A DNA stretch of 64,000 nt. Source: Gammaproteobacteria bacterium. GTDB lineage: Bacteria > Pseudomonadota > Gammaproteobacteria > DSM-16500. The position numbers were made by a program, and so were the translations under genes. Numbering within the stretch: the stretch's first letter is position 1; each line of letters opens with the position of its first letter. Below are positions 8,136-17,023 of the stretch, in pieces. The stretch spans positions 5,021 through 69,020 of the forward strand of contig JABDEN010000002.1 of the NCBI GenBank assembly GCA_013287025.1, written 5' to 3'. The notes below the pieces were generated by a model. That model was not told the origin of the DNA. It saw only the letters and a program-made list of their open reading frames with translations, and did not search any database.

Positions 8136-9767
8136 TTATTTTAACTCCGGATCCCGCGCTGTCATGGGATATCGACGGTCGCGGCCGAAGGCTTTGTGGT
8201 TGATACGAACACCGGGCGCGCCTTGACGTCTTTTGTATTCATTTTTCAGAACGGCACGCACAACAAATTTCACCGTATCTTCGGGAAATCCTTCTGCGAT
8301 AATCGCTTTGATACTTTTTTCTTTCTCAATATAGAGCGCTAAAATCGGATCGAGAATGTCATAAGGCGGTAAGCTATCCTCGTCTTTTTGATCGTGTCGA
8401 AGCTCAGCACTCGGCGCTCTCTCGATGATACGTGCAGGAATAATTGGGGAAATTTGATTGCGATATTCAGCCAGACGATAGACCAATGTTTTTGGAATGT
8501 CCCTTAGCACGTTAAAACCACCGACCATGTCGCCATACAAAGTGCCATATCCCATCGCGAGTTCGCTGCGATTGCTGGTACTCAAAACGAGGCTTGTCTT
8601 TAGGTTGGATAACGCCATCAGAATCGTGCCGCGACAGCGCGCCTGTAAATTTTCTTCGGTAATATCCGGTTTTTTATCCCCGAAAACAGGGGCAAGTGAT
8701 TCAAGAAATGCATTATAGCTCGGTTCAATCGAAATAATTTCTTGTTCTACACCGAGGTTTTTAATCAGCGCTAATCCATCTTCCATGCTCATATCTGACG
8801 TGTAACGAGACGGTAACATGACTGCCGTCACGTTTTCTTTTGATAACGCATCGACCGCAATCGCTAACACCAATGCAGAATCAATCCCGCCAGACACACC
8901 GAGTAAAACGTGGCGAAAACCATTTTTCTGCACATAATCACGAAGTCCAAGCATGAGACACTGATAAATTTTTTCATCTGTTGGAATCTCTTCCCATGTA
9001 GTCACATCCGAAATCGACACTTTGCCATTTTCAAAAATACAGTCAAAAGCTCTCACTTCTTCTTTAAAAAAGGCGAGATGCTGGCACAACTCTCCTTTTT
9101 CATTAAAGACCAGCGAACCGCCATCAAACACCAATTCGTCTTGACCACCGACTGTATTAAGATAAATAAAAGGGATATGTGCATTTGCAGAATATTTCTG
9201 AATTAGTTGTTGACGTCTTGCATCCTTATCAACTTCAAAGGGAGAGGCATTGATGGAAAGTAAAATTTTGGCGCCTTTCTGAATGGTGGCTTCCACTGCA
9301 TCTTCATGCCAAATATCTTCACAAATGAGTAATCCTACCGGTACATCTTTGATGTTGACCACACACGATTGCGTACCTCTATCAAAATAACGTTCTTCAT
9401 CAAACACACCGTAATTCGGCAGTTTTTGCTTTGCGTAGGTTGCAACAATCTCGCCATTATAAATTAAGGCACAGGTATTAAATAATTGTGTTCCCCTTTT
9501 TTGAGGGGTACCGACTAGGAGGTAAATATCCTTTACTTCTTTTTTTAATGTATTCATCGCATCTTCGATTTTTTCTAAAAATGCTTCACGGAATAAAAAA
9601 TCTTCTGGCGGATAACCTGTGATGCTTAATTCCGGGAAAATAACTAGATCCGCTTTTAACTCGTCTCGTGCTTTAATGCTGCTTTGAATAATTTTTTGGA
9701 TATTGCCGTCAATATCTCCGACTAATAAATCAAGTTGTGCGAGGGCAATACGAAGTTTTGCAGTCAT
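8136..9767 (-). CDS. nadE: Glutamine-dependent NAD+ synthetase
   Basis: Makes NAD+ from deamido-NAD+, ATP and glutamine in the last step of NAD synthesis. The 543-residue protein has an N-terminal nitrilase-type glutaminase domain (E46, K115 in KLPNYGVFDE, C149 in LICEDIW) fused to a C-terminal synthetase with the PP-loop SGGIDSA at 292-298 and the STSNRSE/GYGTLYGD region near 395-415. The length and two-domain form match the glutamine-using class. It stands alone, followed by the polyamine genes on the same strand. Confidence 0.95.
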   Translation of the reverse strand: MTAKLRIALAQLDLLVGDIDGNIQKIIQSSIKARDELKADLVIFPELSITGYPPEDFLFREAFLEKIEDAMNTLKKEVKDIYLLVGTPQKRGTQLFNTCALIYNGEIVATYAKQKLPNYGVFDEERYFDRGTQSCVVNIKDVPVGLLICEDIWHEDAVEATIQKGAKILLSINASPFEVDKDARRQQLIQKYSANAHIPFIYLNTVGGQDELVFDGGSLVFNEKGELCQHLAFFKEEVRAFDCIFENGKVSISDVTTWEEIPTDEKIYQCLMLGLRDYVQKNGFRHVLLGVSGGIDSALVLAIAVDALSKENVTAVMLPSRYTSDMSMEDGLALIKNLGVEQEIISIEPSYNAFLESLAPVFGDKKPDITEENLQARCRGTILMALSNLKTSLVLSTSNRSELAMGYGTLYGDMVGGFNVLRDIPKTLVYRLAEYRNQISPIIPARIIERAPSAELRHDQKDEDSLPPYDILDPILALYIEKEKSIKAIIAEGFPEDTVKFVVRAVLKNEYKRRQGAPGVRINHKAFGRDRRYPMTARDPELK

Positions 9768-9831
9768 GATTCTATCTCACTTATGTCGATCGATGGTATT
9801 ATGTTGGTGTTGCGAAAATACTTAAAAATTT

Positions 9832-9894
9832 CTGTCATTCCCGCGTAGGCGGGAATCTATTTGTAATGGATTCCCGCCTACGCGGGAATGACAG
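9832..9894. repeat. Palindromic repeat, family C (GTCATTCCCGCG)
   Basis: An inverted repeat with arms CTGTCATTCCCGCGTAGGCG.. and ..CGCCTACGCGGGAATGACAG. It lies in the divergent gap between nadE and a glycosyltransferase. Related copies are at 16899-16961 and 45335-45415. Confidence 0.88.
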
Positions 9895-9954
9895 AACTAC
9901 ATTAATTCGCGAAACCAACTATTATAATCTTCCGATATATTATAGGTAAAACAA

Positions 9955-11496
9955 ATGATTTCAATTATTTTATATGGGCGTAATGATCAACATGGTTATC
10001 AATATCATAAACGCTTAGTATTAAGCTTAAATAATATGGCTGAATTACTTTCCGAAAGCCACGATGAAATCATTTTCGTCGACTATAATACACCGAATGA
10101 TTTACCTACACTTATCGAGTCCGTTCAAGATATTCTGACCGAAAAAGCAAAATTATTCATTAAAATATTACGTGTGCGACCCATCGTGCATGAACAAAAT
10201 CGGCATCAAACTTCAAGAAAAATGCTTGAATCGCTCGCTCGAAATATTGGGATTCGCAGATCTAATCCATTGAATCAATGGGTTTTATCAACCAATTCTG
10301 ACATGATATTTATCCCCAGAGATTCAGAAAATTTAACCGATATCGTGTCCCACCTCGAGAAAGGTTTTTATACCCTGCCGCGTTTTGAGTTACCGGAATA
10401 TTTTTGGGATATATCACTCGATCGATTGCATCCAGAGAAAAACATTGATTTTCTGCGCGCGCACAGTGAAAAGTTACACCTTCACATGACGGTTCACGAC
10501 AAACCCTTCGTTGGATACGAAAATGTAGGGGATTTTCAACTCATGTCCCGTGATGATATTTTTCATATCGGTGGCTTTAATGAAAATATGCAATTAGGCT
10601 GGAACATCGATGCGAATTTGAGTAAACGCATGTTTTGTTTGCACCAGCAAATAAAAAATTTATCTCATCAACTTTTCGGATTCCATTGCAATCATATTCG
10701 CGACACGAACAATGATATGCACGGAAAATTTCATTTGGAAAATGATTGGAAAACATTTGTGACGGAGGTAGAGTCACCTTTTGTGACACCCGAAAAAAAT
10801 TGGGGACTCAAAGATCAAAAAATTGAAGAAGTGATGTTGTCTCAAAATAAATATGTAGAAGTCTTATCAAATCTCCAACAAAAAACACCTGCGAACGCTT
10901 ATGAAAAAAAACTCGACCCCAATTATTTTAATCTTTCCACCTATGAAACTTTTCATACTTTCCCTTATCTTGCAGATCATTTTGCAGTCCTACCTGAAAA
11001 TACCCGCATCGCTTATTTCGGTTACAACGACACTTTAACAACATTACTATCAGATTTTTTAAAAACGATGTATGGCACCACGCTTTTGATCAACGAAACA
11101 GTGGATGCAGATATTTATATTTTTGATTTTGGTTTTGATACGAAAGATGAACGTGCTCTTACATTACGAAAAAATTTGCAAAAAAAAATCATGCATCAAT
11201 TTCTCTCGATTACCCTGTCTCAAAAAAAATCTCGAAAACAAAATAAACTTATCGGCATTCATACCGCATACACTTATTTTCGATATCTTTTCAAAATGAA
11301 AGTTCGAATGAATGAAGCGGGGTATAATTCTAATATTTGTTATGGCGTGGCAGAGCTTACTACCCCACCTTTAAAATTTTCCCAAATAAAAACATGGTTA
11401 CAATATTGTTGTGTCAGATATTTATTTGACTTCAGCGATTCTATACGTGCAATGGTGTTACGAAGTAAATTCGCGCAGTATCTTCTTAAAATGTAA
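9955..11496 (+). CDS. Glycosyltransferase, GT-A-like, with C-terminal extension
   Basis: This 513-residue protein begins like a family-2-type glycosyltransferase (ISIILYGRND, EIIFVDYNTPND) and has a short acidic motif after a hydrophobic strand (VLSTNSDMIF, about residue 118), a plausible nucleotide-sugar/metal site, plus a later GDFQLMSRDD stretch typical of the acceptor side. The region after about residue 280 is extra and unrecognised. The protein shares RND-HG, an N-GIRR and VL-TN-D--F with the product of 17024-18100, so the two are paralogues. With the dehydrogenase and epimerase between them they suggest assembly of a surface polysaccharide. Donor and acceptor are unknown. Confidence 0.75.
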   Translation: MISIILYGRNDQHGYQYHKRLVLSLNNMAELLSESHDEIIFVDYNTPNDLPTLIESVQDILTEKAKLFIKILRVRPIVHEQNRHQTSRKMLESLARNIGIRRSNPLNQWVLSTNSDMIFIPRDSENLTDIVSHLEKGFYTLPRFELPEYFWDISLDRLHPEKNIDFLRAHSEKLHLHMTVHDKPFVGYENVGDFQLMSRDDIFHIGGFNENMQLGWNIDANLSKRMFCLHQQIKNLSHQLFGFHCNHIRDTNNDMHGKFHLENDWKTFVTEVESPFVTPEKNWGLKDQKIEEVMLSQNKYVEVLSNLQQKTPANAYEKKLDPNYFNLSTYETFHTFPYLADHFAVLPENTRIAYFGYNDTLTTLLSDFLKTMYGTTLLINETVDADIYIFDFGFDTKDERALTLRKNLQKKIMHQFLSITLSQKKSRKQNKLIGIHTAYTYFRYLFKMKVRMNEAGYNSNICYGVAELTTPPLKFSQIKTWLQYCCVRYLFDFSDSIRAMVLRSKFAQYLLKM

Positions 11497-11512
11497 GAGT
11501 TGTATAGAACTC

Positions 11513-11593
11513 CGTCGTCCCGCGACTTGTTCGCGGGATCCAGTGACAGCACCTAAGCCATCCTGGATCCCGCGGACGAGCCGCGGGACGACG
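11513..11593. repeat. Palindromic repeat, family A
   Basis: An inverted repeat CGTCGTCCCGCGACTTGTTC... closed by ...GAGCCGCGGGACGACG, 17 bases after the glycosyltransferase stop. The two arms differ at a few positions (ACTTGTTCG against CGGACGAGC), so this copy is diverging. Confidence 0.88.
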
Positions 11594-11704
11594 TAAAATC
11601 CTATACTACAATTCTTAAGAAACTCTTAAAAAGAAAAAATATATATTCCTTTATTATTTTTTTTTATTTGGGAGAATTGTGTCGTTGCGAAATAACTTTT
11701 TAGA

Positions 11705-11730
11705 CTGTCATGGAACATGACAGATTTTTT
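11705..11730 (+). terminator. Probable rho-independent terminator
   Basis: CTGTCATG-GAA-CATGACAG is a perfect 8-bp stem with a 3-base loop and is followed by ATTTTTT. It lies between the glycosyltransferase and the vault-like gene and would isolate the latter from upstream transcription. Confidence 0.65.
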
Positions 11731-11764
11731 GTAGATTCAAAAAAATAATTATGGAGATTGTCGC

Positions 11765-14338
11765 ATGGAAACTCGTTATACGAAATTACAACCAACCTCT
11801 TCCGCTGAACCTTTTACCCACTTTGAAACTCAAGATAATCTGATTGAAGTCAACGAAACAAAAGAAAGTAAAACTATTCCAGACACTTTTCAACATAAAA
11901 TAGAACAACCGAAAATAGATAAAAACATCGAAGATTTTATTATTCCTTCCGCTTTTTCCAAAATAGATCCTAAAATATTACCGCGCGAAATTGTGAAAGC
12001 TTTCAATCACGAATCAAAAGAAGGTGCGCAGGATATTATTGTTGAACCAAGTGTTTTCAGAACCTCCGATCGTATCGACCCCGATCAATTTTATATCGCA
12101 CATAAAAATAAAGTTCCCAAAATAGAAATAGGAAATGGCAAAAGATTAAATATCGCTTACAACTTTAGCCCATTTAATCAAATCGAAAAAATTGGTGATG
12201 GTATTGTTAAACAAACTGCACCCGTATTCGGTGATTTTGGCAGTTATGTATTAAATGTTCCTCCCAATCATTACGCAAAAGCGTGGTCTGGTAATAAACC
12301 GGTGTTATACGGCGAAGGCACGCATGTCATTCACGATCCTTTATTTCGATTTGAAAAAAAAGATGGGGATGTCGCACAAAGTTTTCGTGCGGAACATCAT
12401 TTCGTGAATCAAGCGAACACCTATATTCAACATGGTAATTTTCATATTATTCGTGTGTTCCCCGGCAAATTTGCGAAAATTGTTCTCGATGGAAAACCTT
12501 TATTGTTACCGCCACAAGCTGAAAATAAACCTTATTTTTTCGAATCACCCTATTTTCAATTTGATCCGAATCAAAATATCATTGATCAATCAGCGAATTA
12601 CATCGAACATGGTAATTTCCATCAATTACGGGTGCCGCCAGGCAAAATTGCAAAAGTCGTCATTAATAATATTCCCCAACTTTTATATCCGAATAAAAAT
12701 AATTCACCTTATATTATTAATACGCCAATTTTCCGTTTTAATCCCGGCACAGATTTAATTAACGAAACAGAAAATTATATTCGTCATGAAAACATTCACA
12801 TGATTCGTGTTCCACCCGGTAAATTTGCGAAAATCATTGTGGATAATGTTCCAAAACTTCTTCCGCCCACAGAGGATAATCAAAGCCATACTTTTTATAC
12901 GACTAATTTTTATTTTGATCCAAAAACTGATTTCGTCGATCAAAACACTCCTTATATCAAACATGGTATTCGACATATTTTACGTTTACCGAAAGGAAGC
13001 GTTGCGAAAGCATGGTTTGGAAATACGCCGCAATTACTGGAAAGATCGAATGACGAACAAGAACTAAAAGTATTAGACTTTGAAGATCCGCAATTTAAAT
13101 TAGAAGAAACGAAGAGAAATGGACAATCTTATCTATTTTTAAGTGCGAGTGAAAAATATATTGAGCATGGCTCCATCAAACGTGTCATTCCTCCCATCGG
13201 TGAATTGGCGGTTATCAATAAAAACGGTACGCTAGAAGTTGTGCAAGGCCGTTATGATACGGACTCCGCCACAGAAAGTGTTGTCGGTTTTTTTGATACG
13301 AGTGTTCAAACACTAGAATTTCCTAGCAAAAAAACGCGTGAAAAACGCATTGTCGAAAATCATGAAGCAAAAACCAATGATCGCGTGATTTATGATGTTT
13401 ATACGACATCCGACTCTGTCGAAGTGGGGCTTAAAATTTTAGTGGCTTATCGTATCCCTGATATTGCGAGTGCTAAAAAAGCTTTATTGCAGTTTAAAAA
13501 TATGGAAAACATTGCAGATCACATTGAAGGCGTTGTCCGTTCTGATATGACGAAAATTATCAAACAGTTTACTTCGCAAAAATTTTCCGCACCGATTGAA
13601 CCAATCGACAATTATAAAAACTTCGAATTGAAAAACCAAGATCAATCAAGGGAGCCATTACCTTTCGCACCCAGCGCGCCCTCAGCTCCACCACCACCTA
13701 AAACCTATTTAGAACAAGCCATGGAGGAATTAAAAAAAGATTTAGCGCCATACGGAATTACGCTGATCCGAATGACGATTGAAGAATCTAAAATTCTTGA
13801 TGGTGATCTCACCAAAAAAATGTCAGAGCAAGCACTGACGACCGCTAAAACGAATGCTGAACTTGCCGTCGTAGAACAAAAAAATATTATTGCCAAAGCG
13901 CAAGCGGAACTCAAAAAAGATGTTGCCATTATCGAACAATCACAAGTGAATGATGGACGCATTAAAGCCGCTAAAGCACTTTTAGAAGCTGCAGATTTTG
14001 AAGCGCAAGCGAGAGAACGAAAAGCCGCTGCGGATGCAAAAGCCATTGAAAGCACGGCTGAAGCTGAAGCAAAAGCGATTCAATTAAAAGGGGCGGCACA
14101 AAATGCAGTTCTACAACAACAAGCTAAATTTTATGAAGACAATCCACGTTTATTTGAACTTGAAATTACCAAAGCAAAATTTGAAGCACTAAAAGGCATG
14201 CATTTTACCGTGACTTCGAAGGAGTTCAGTAATTTATTTAATATTCCGGGCCTGTCTTTATTTAATTCCGCACAAACGCAACAAAAATTGGTCTCCATTA
14301 AAGATGTGCCGGAGGAGAAGGCGGTGCCGATGATATAA
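11765..14338 (+). CDS. Major-vault-protein-like SPFH/coiled-coil protein
   Basis: 857 residues with three parts. After a polar N-terminus (1-100) come about six tandem beta-type repeats of roughly 59 residues (about 156-518), each opening Y-I-x-H-G and containing RVPPGKFAKI, LLPP and F-x-F-D/N-P. Residues about 520-680 form an SPFH/band-7-like domain (DSVEVGLKILVAYRI, LLQFKNMENIADHIEGVV, a Pro-rich insert at 632-645, then ITLIRMTIEESKI). Residues about 680-790 are an Ala/Glu/Lys-rich helix likely to coil, followed by a short cap-like tail (SNLFNIPGLSLFN). Repeats, shoulder, cap helix and a length near 860 are the layout of eukaryotic major vault protein, which builds hollow ribonucleoprotein barrels. 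No signal peptide or membrane helix is seen. GGAG lies eight bases before ATG. Assembly into a vault is inference; a plain stomatin-like protein with extra repeats is the alternative. Confidence 0.72.
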   Translation: METRYTKLQPTSSAEPFTHFETQDNLIEVNETKESKTIPDTFQHKIEQPKIDKNIEDFIIPSAFSKIDPKILPREIVKAFNHESKEGAQDIIVEPSVFRTSDRIDPDQFYIAHKNKVPKIEIGNGKRLNIAYNFSPFNQIEKIGDGIVKQTAPVFGDFGSYVLNVPPNHYAKAWSGNKPVLYGEGTHVIHDPLFRFEKKDGDVAQSFRAEHHFVNQANTYIQHGNFHIIRVFPGKFAKIVLDGKPLLLPPQAENKPYFFESPYFQFDPNQNIIDQSANYIEHGNFHQLRVPPGKIAKVVINNIPQLLYPNKNNSPYIINTPIFRFNPGTDLINETENYIRHENIHMIRVPPGKFAKIIVDNVPKLLPPTEDNQSHTFYTTNFYFDPKTDFVDQNTPYIKHGIRHILRLPKGSVAKAWFGNTPQLLERSNDEQELKVLDFEDPQFKLEETKRNGQSYLFLSASEKYIEHGSIKRVIPPIGELAVINKNGTLEVVQGRYDTDSATESVVGFFDTSVQTLEFPSKKTREKRIVENHEAKTNDRVIYDVYTTSDSVEVGLKILVAYRIPDIASAKKALLQFKNMENIADHIEGVVRSDMTKIIKQFTSQKFSAPIEPIDNYKNFELKNQDQSREPLPFAPSAPSAPPPPKTYLEQAMEELKKDLAPYGITLIRMTIEESKILDGDLTKKMSEQALTTAKTNAELAVVEQKNIIAKAQAELKKDVAIIEQSQVNDGRIKAAKALLEAADFEAQARERKAAADAKAIESTAEAEAKAIQLKGAAQNAVLQQQAKFYEDNPRLFELEITKAKFEALKGMHFTVTSKEFSNLFNIPGLSLFNSAQTQQKLVSIKDVPEEKAVPMI

Positions 14339-14367
14339 CACAACCGTCGTCCCCTTGCTAAAAGACC

Positions 14368-14417
14368 CTGTCATGCCAGCATGCTTAAAGGTGGCATAAA
14401 AACATGCTGGCATGACA
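14368..14417. repeat. Palindromic repeat, family B
   Basis: CTGTCATGCCAGCATG.. and ..CATGCTGGCATGACA arms, nearly the reverse complement of the copy at 2004-2054. A 10-base stub of family A (CGTCGTCCCC) stands just before it. Confidence 0.85.
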
Positions 14418-14485
14418 CAGAATACTTTACAACCTCCCCCCATTCGCTTATCTTTCCTCCAAATTAAAAATGAGGAACAAACTAC

Positions 14486-15847
14486 ATGCATCAAGAACAA
14501 AAAATCTCTGTGATTGGCCTCGGTAAATTAGGCGCCCCTCTTGCTGCAGTGCTTGCCAATAAAGGACACTCGGTCATTGGTCTTGATCTCAATGAAAGTT
14601 TTGTGGACGCGATCAATCAAAAAAAAGCACCGGTTGATGAACCTGGATTACAAGCACTTATTGAGTCTAGCAAAAATTTAACCGCCACCACGGATTATGA
14701 AACTGCGATTTTTGAAAGCGATATTAGTTTTATTATCGTTCCGACGCCAAGCTTGCCAGATGGTATGTTTAATAATGCGTATGTTTTAAAAGCAGTCACT
14801 GAAATCGGCAAAGTATTACGAAACAAAGCAAGCTATCATCTCGTCGTGATTACGAGTACCGTCATGCCAGGATCCACGAATACGGTCATTAAAGATGCGT
14901 TGGAATCCGCCTCACACAAAAAATTAGGCGAACACCTTGGGCTTTGCTATAACCCAGAATTTATTGCATTGGGCACTGTTATTAAGAATATGTTGACGCC
15001 TGACATGATCTTAATTGGCGAATCTGATGCAAAAGCAGGTAGTATGATGGCCGGGATTTATCAAACCGTTTGTGAAAACAATCCCCCGATCATGCGCATG
15101 AATCTCACCAATGCGGAAATCACAAAAATTGCCGTCAACACTTATATCACGACAAAAATTTCTTTCGCCAATATGTTATCAGATGTTTGCGATCGCATCA
15201 CGGATGCTGATGTTGACGTCGTCACCAATGCGATGGGCTTAGATCAACGAATAGGTCAAAAATATCTGAAAGCCGCCACGGCATATGGCGGACCTTGTTT
15301 TCCGCGAGATAATATTGCATTTTCAGCACTCGCAGCATTGGTACACGCAAGAACGGATTTAGCGATTGCAACCGATGCCATTAATGATTATCAACTCGAT
15401 CGTATGATTGCTTTTATCAATACGCATGATAAAACCAAAAGAATCGGCGTTTTAGGCCTATCTTATAAAGCTGAAACGAGTGTCGTCGAAAAAAGTTTCG
15501 GAATTGCCTTGGCCAATCGACTTACAGCAAATGGATACACCGTATCCGTGCACGATCCTAAAGCGTTACCAAATGCTGATAAAGAATTAGACGCTGCGAT
15601 TGCACAACACCGTTTTGTCGAAGATTGTGTCAACCATTCCGATATTTTAGTGATTTGCACTAACTGGCCTGAATATCAATCAAATCTTACAAGAGCATTA
15701 TTAGATCGCCCATCAAATCCTCGCATTATTATTGATTGCTGGCGCTTATTACCGTATGACGTTATTTCAGAAATTGCAAAAATATTATATCTTGGTCGTG
15801 GAAATGATTTTTTCGCTGAATCTATTGGGGAATTAAAATATGCATAA
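14486..15847 (+). CDS. UDP-glucose/GDP-mannose-type nucleotide-sugar dehydrogenase
   Basis: An NAD-dependent four-electron dehydrogenase that oxidises a nucleotide sugar to the uronic acid. It starts with a Rossmann motif (ISVIGLGKLGAPLA, residues 8-21), has the VPTPSLPDG signature (about residue 90) and the catalytic Cys in GGPCFPRD near residue 271; the C-terminal UDP-binding domain ends near 450. The length of 453 is normal. Its stop overlaps the start of the epimerase by eight bases, so the two are coupled. Whether the substrate is UDP-glucose, UDP-N-acetyl sugar or GDP-mannose cannot be fixed from sequence alone; a UDP-glucose-type Ugd is the default. Confidence 0.85.
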   Translation: MHQEQKISVIGLGKLGAPLAAVLANKGHSVIGLDLNESFVDAINQKKAPVDEPGLQALIESSKNLTATTDYETAIFESDISFIIVPTPSLPDGMFNNAYVLKAVTEIGKVLRNKASYHLVVITSTVMPGSTNTVIKDALESASHKKLGEHLGLCYNPEFIALGTVIKNMLTPDMILIGESDAKAGSMMAGIYQTVCENNPPIMRMNLTNAEITKIAVNTYITTKISFANMLSDVCDRITDADVDVVTNAMGLDQRIGQKYLKAATAYGGPCFPRDNIAFSALAALVHARTDLAIATDAINDYQLDRMIAFINTHDKTKRIGVLGLSYKAETSVVEKSFGIALANRLTANGYTVSVHDPKALPNADKELDAAIAQHRFVEDCVNHSDILVICTNWPEYQSNLTRALLDRPSNPRIIIDCWRLLPYDVISEIAKILYLGRGNDFFAESIGELKYA

Positions 15848-16871
15848 AAATGATTTGATTGTGGTCACAGGCGCGGGTGGATTCATTGGCGGACATTTAA
15901 TTGCAGATCTTCGACGCCAGGGTTTCACATCGCTACGTGCGGTTGACCGAAAACCACTTCATCATTGGTATCAGTTATTTGAAGATGTCGAAAATCTCAT
16001 GCTTGATTTAAAAAATGAAAGTGCAGCTGATATTGCATGTAAAGACGCGCGATACATTTATAATTTAGCGGCTGATATGGGTGGAATGGGATTTATTGAA
16101 ACCCATAAAGCAGCATGCATGCTCTCCGTATTGATTAATACCAATATGTTGAATGCGGCTAAAAAATATCGCCCAGAACGTTTTTTATTTTCTTCCTCCG
16201 CTTGTGTTTATAATGCCTCAAAACAAACAGAAGCAAATGTCACGCCACTCAAAGAGTCCGATGCATATCCTGCCATGCCGGAAGATGGTTATGGCTGGGA
16301 AAAACTTTTTAGCGAAAGAATGTGCCGACATTTTAGCGAAGATTTTAAGCTGATCACTCGCGTCCCACGATATCACAATGTATACGGACCGTTTGGCACT
16401 TATGATGGTGGTCGAGAAAAAGCACCCGCCGCACTCTGCCGTAAAGTCATTCAAGCAAAACAGGACGGGACGAATGAGATTGAAATCTGGGGCGATGGCG
16501 AACAAACGCGAAGTTTTATGTATATTGATGATTGTCTTTATGGCACGCAAGCGATCATGATGAGCAATATTGAAGAACCGATCAATTTAGGTAGTAGTGA
16601 ATTGGTTTCTATCAATCACATGGTTGATATTATAGAAGACATTGCGAATGTAAAATTAAAACGACGATATAAACTCAATGCGCCACTTGGCGTTCGTGGA
16701 CGCAATAGTGACAATACATTGATTAAAGAAAAACTCGATTGGGAACCACAAATTGCTTTACGTGTAGGGTTAGAAAAAACGTATCGCTGGATTTATGACA
16801 GCATGCTAAAAACCTCTTCGGTAAATGTTTATAATGATGCGGATTTAGCTTTGGCTTCGGAACGAATGTAG
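15840..16871 (+). CDS. GDP-mannose 3,5-epimerase-like NAD-dependent epimerase
   Basis: An extended short-chain dehydrogenase of 343 residues. It has the NAD site TGAGGFIGG (residues 11-19), the AADMGGMGFI stretch characteristic of the GDP-mannose 3,5-epimerase subgroup (about residue 77), FSSSACVY and the YGWEK catalytic Tyr/Lys near 150, and RYHNVYGPFGTYDGGREKAP. This subgroup is best known from plants (L-galactose and ascorbate synthesis) and from some bacterial polysaccharide loci. Overlap with the preceding dehydrogenase shows a two-gene operon making an unusual activated sugar, probably used by the flanking glycosyltransferases. A different NDP-sugar substrate remains possible. Confidence 0.82.
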   Translation: MHKNDLIVVTGAGGFIGGHLIADLRRQGFTSLRAVDRKPLHHWYQLFEDVENLMLDLKNESAADIACKDARYIYNLAADMGGMGFIETHKAACMLSVLINTNMLNAAKKYRPERFLFSSSACVYNASKQTEANVTPLKESDAYPAMPEDGYGWEKLFSERMCRHFSEDFKLITRVPRYHNVYGPFGTYDGGREKAPAALCRKVIQAKQDGTNEIEIWGDGEQTRSFMYIDDCLYGTQAIMMSNIEEPINLGSSELVSINHMVDIIEDIANVKLKRRYKLNAPLGVRGRNSDNTLIKEKLDWEPQIALRVGLEKTYRWIYDSMLKTSSVNVYNDADLALASERM

Positions 16872-16898
16872 TTTTTAAACATCCTATTAGGACAGCTT

Positions 16899-16961
16899 CT
16901 GTCATTCCCGCGAAGGCGGGAATCCATTATAAATAGATTCCCGCCTTCGCGGGAATGACAG
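16899..16961. repeat. Palindromic repeat, family C
   Basis: Perfect arms CTGTCATTCCCGCGAAGGCG.. and ..CGCCTTCGCGGGAATGACAG around a short spacer, between the epimerase and the second glycosyltransferase. The arm base that differs from the copy at 9832 (GAAGG against GTAGG) is compensated in the other arm. Confidence 0.9.
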
Positions 16962-17023
16962 GAGTAAGTTTATGAATCTATCAGGGAAGACCTGAGACAA
17001 TGTAAAAGATTTAAGAGATTATA

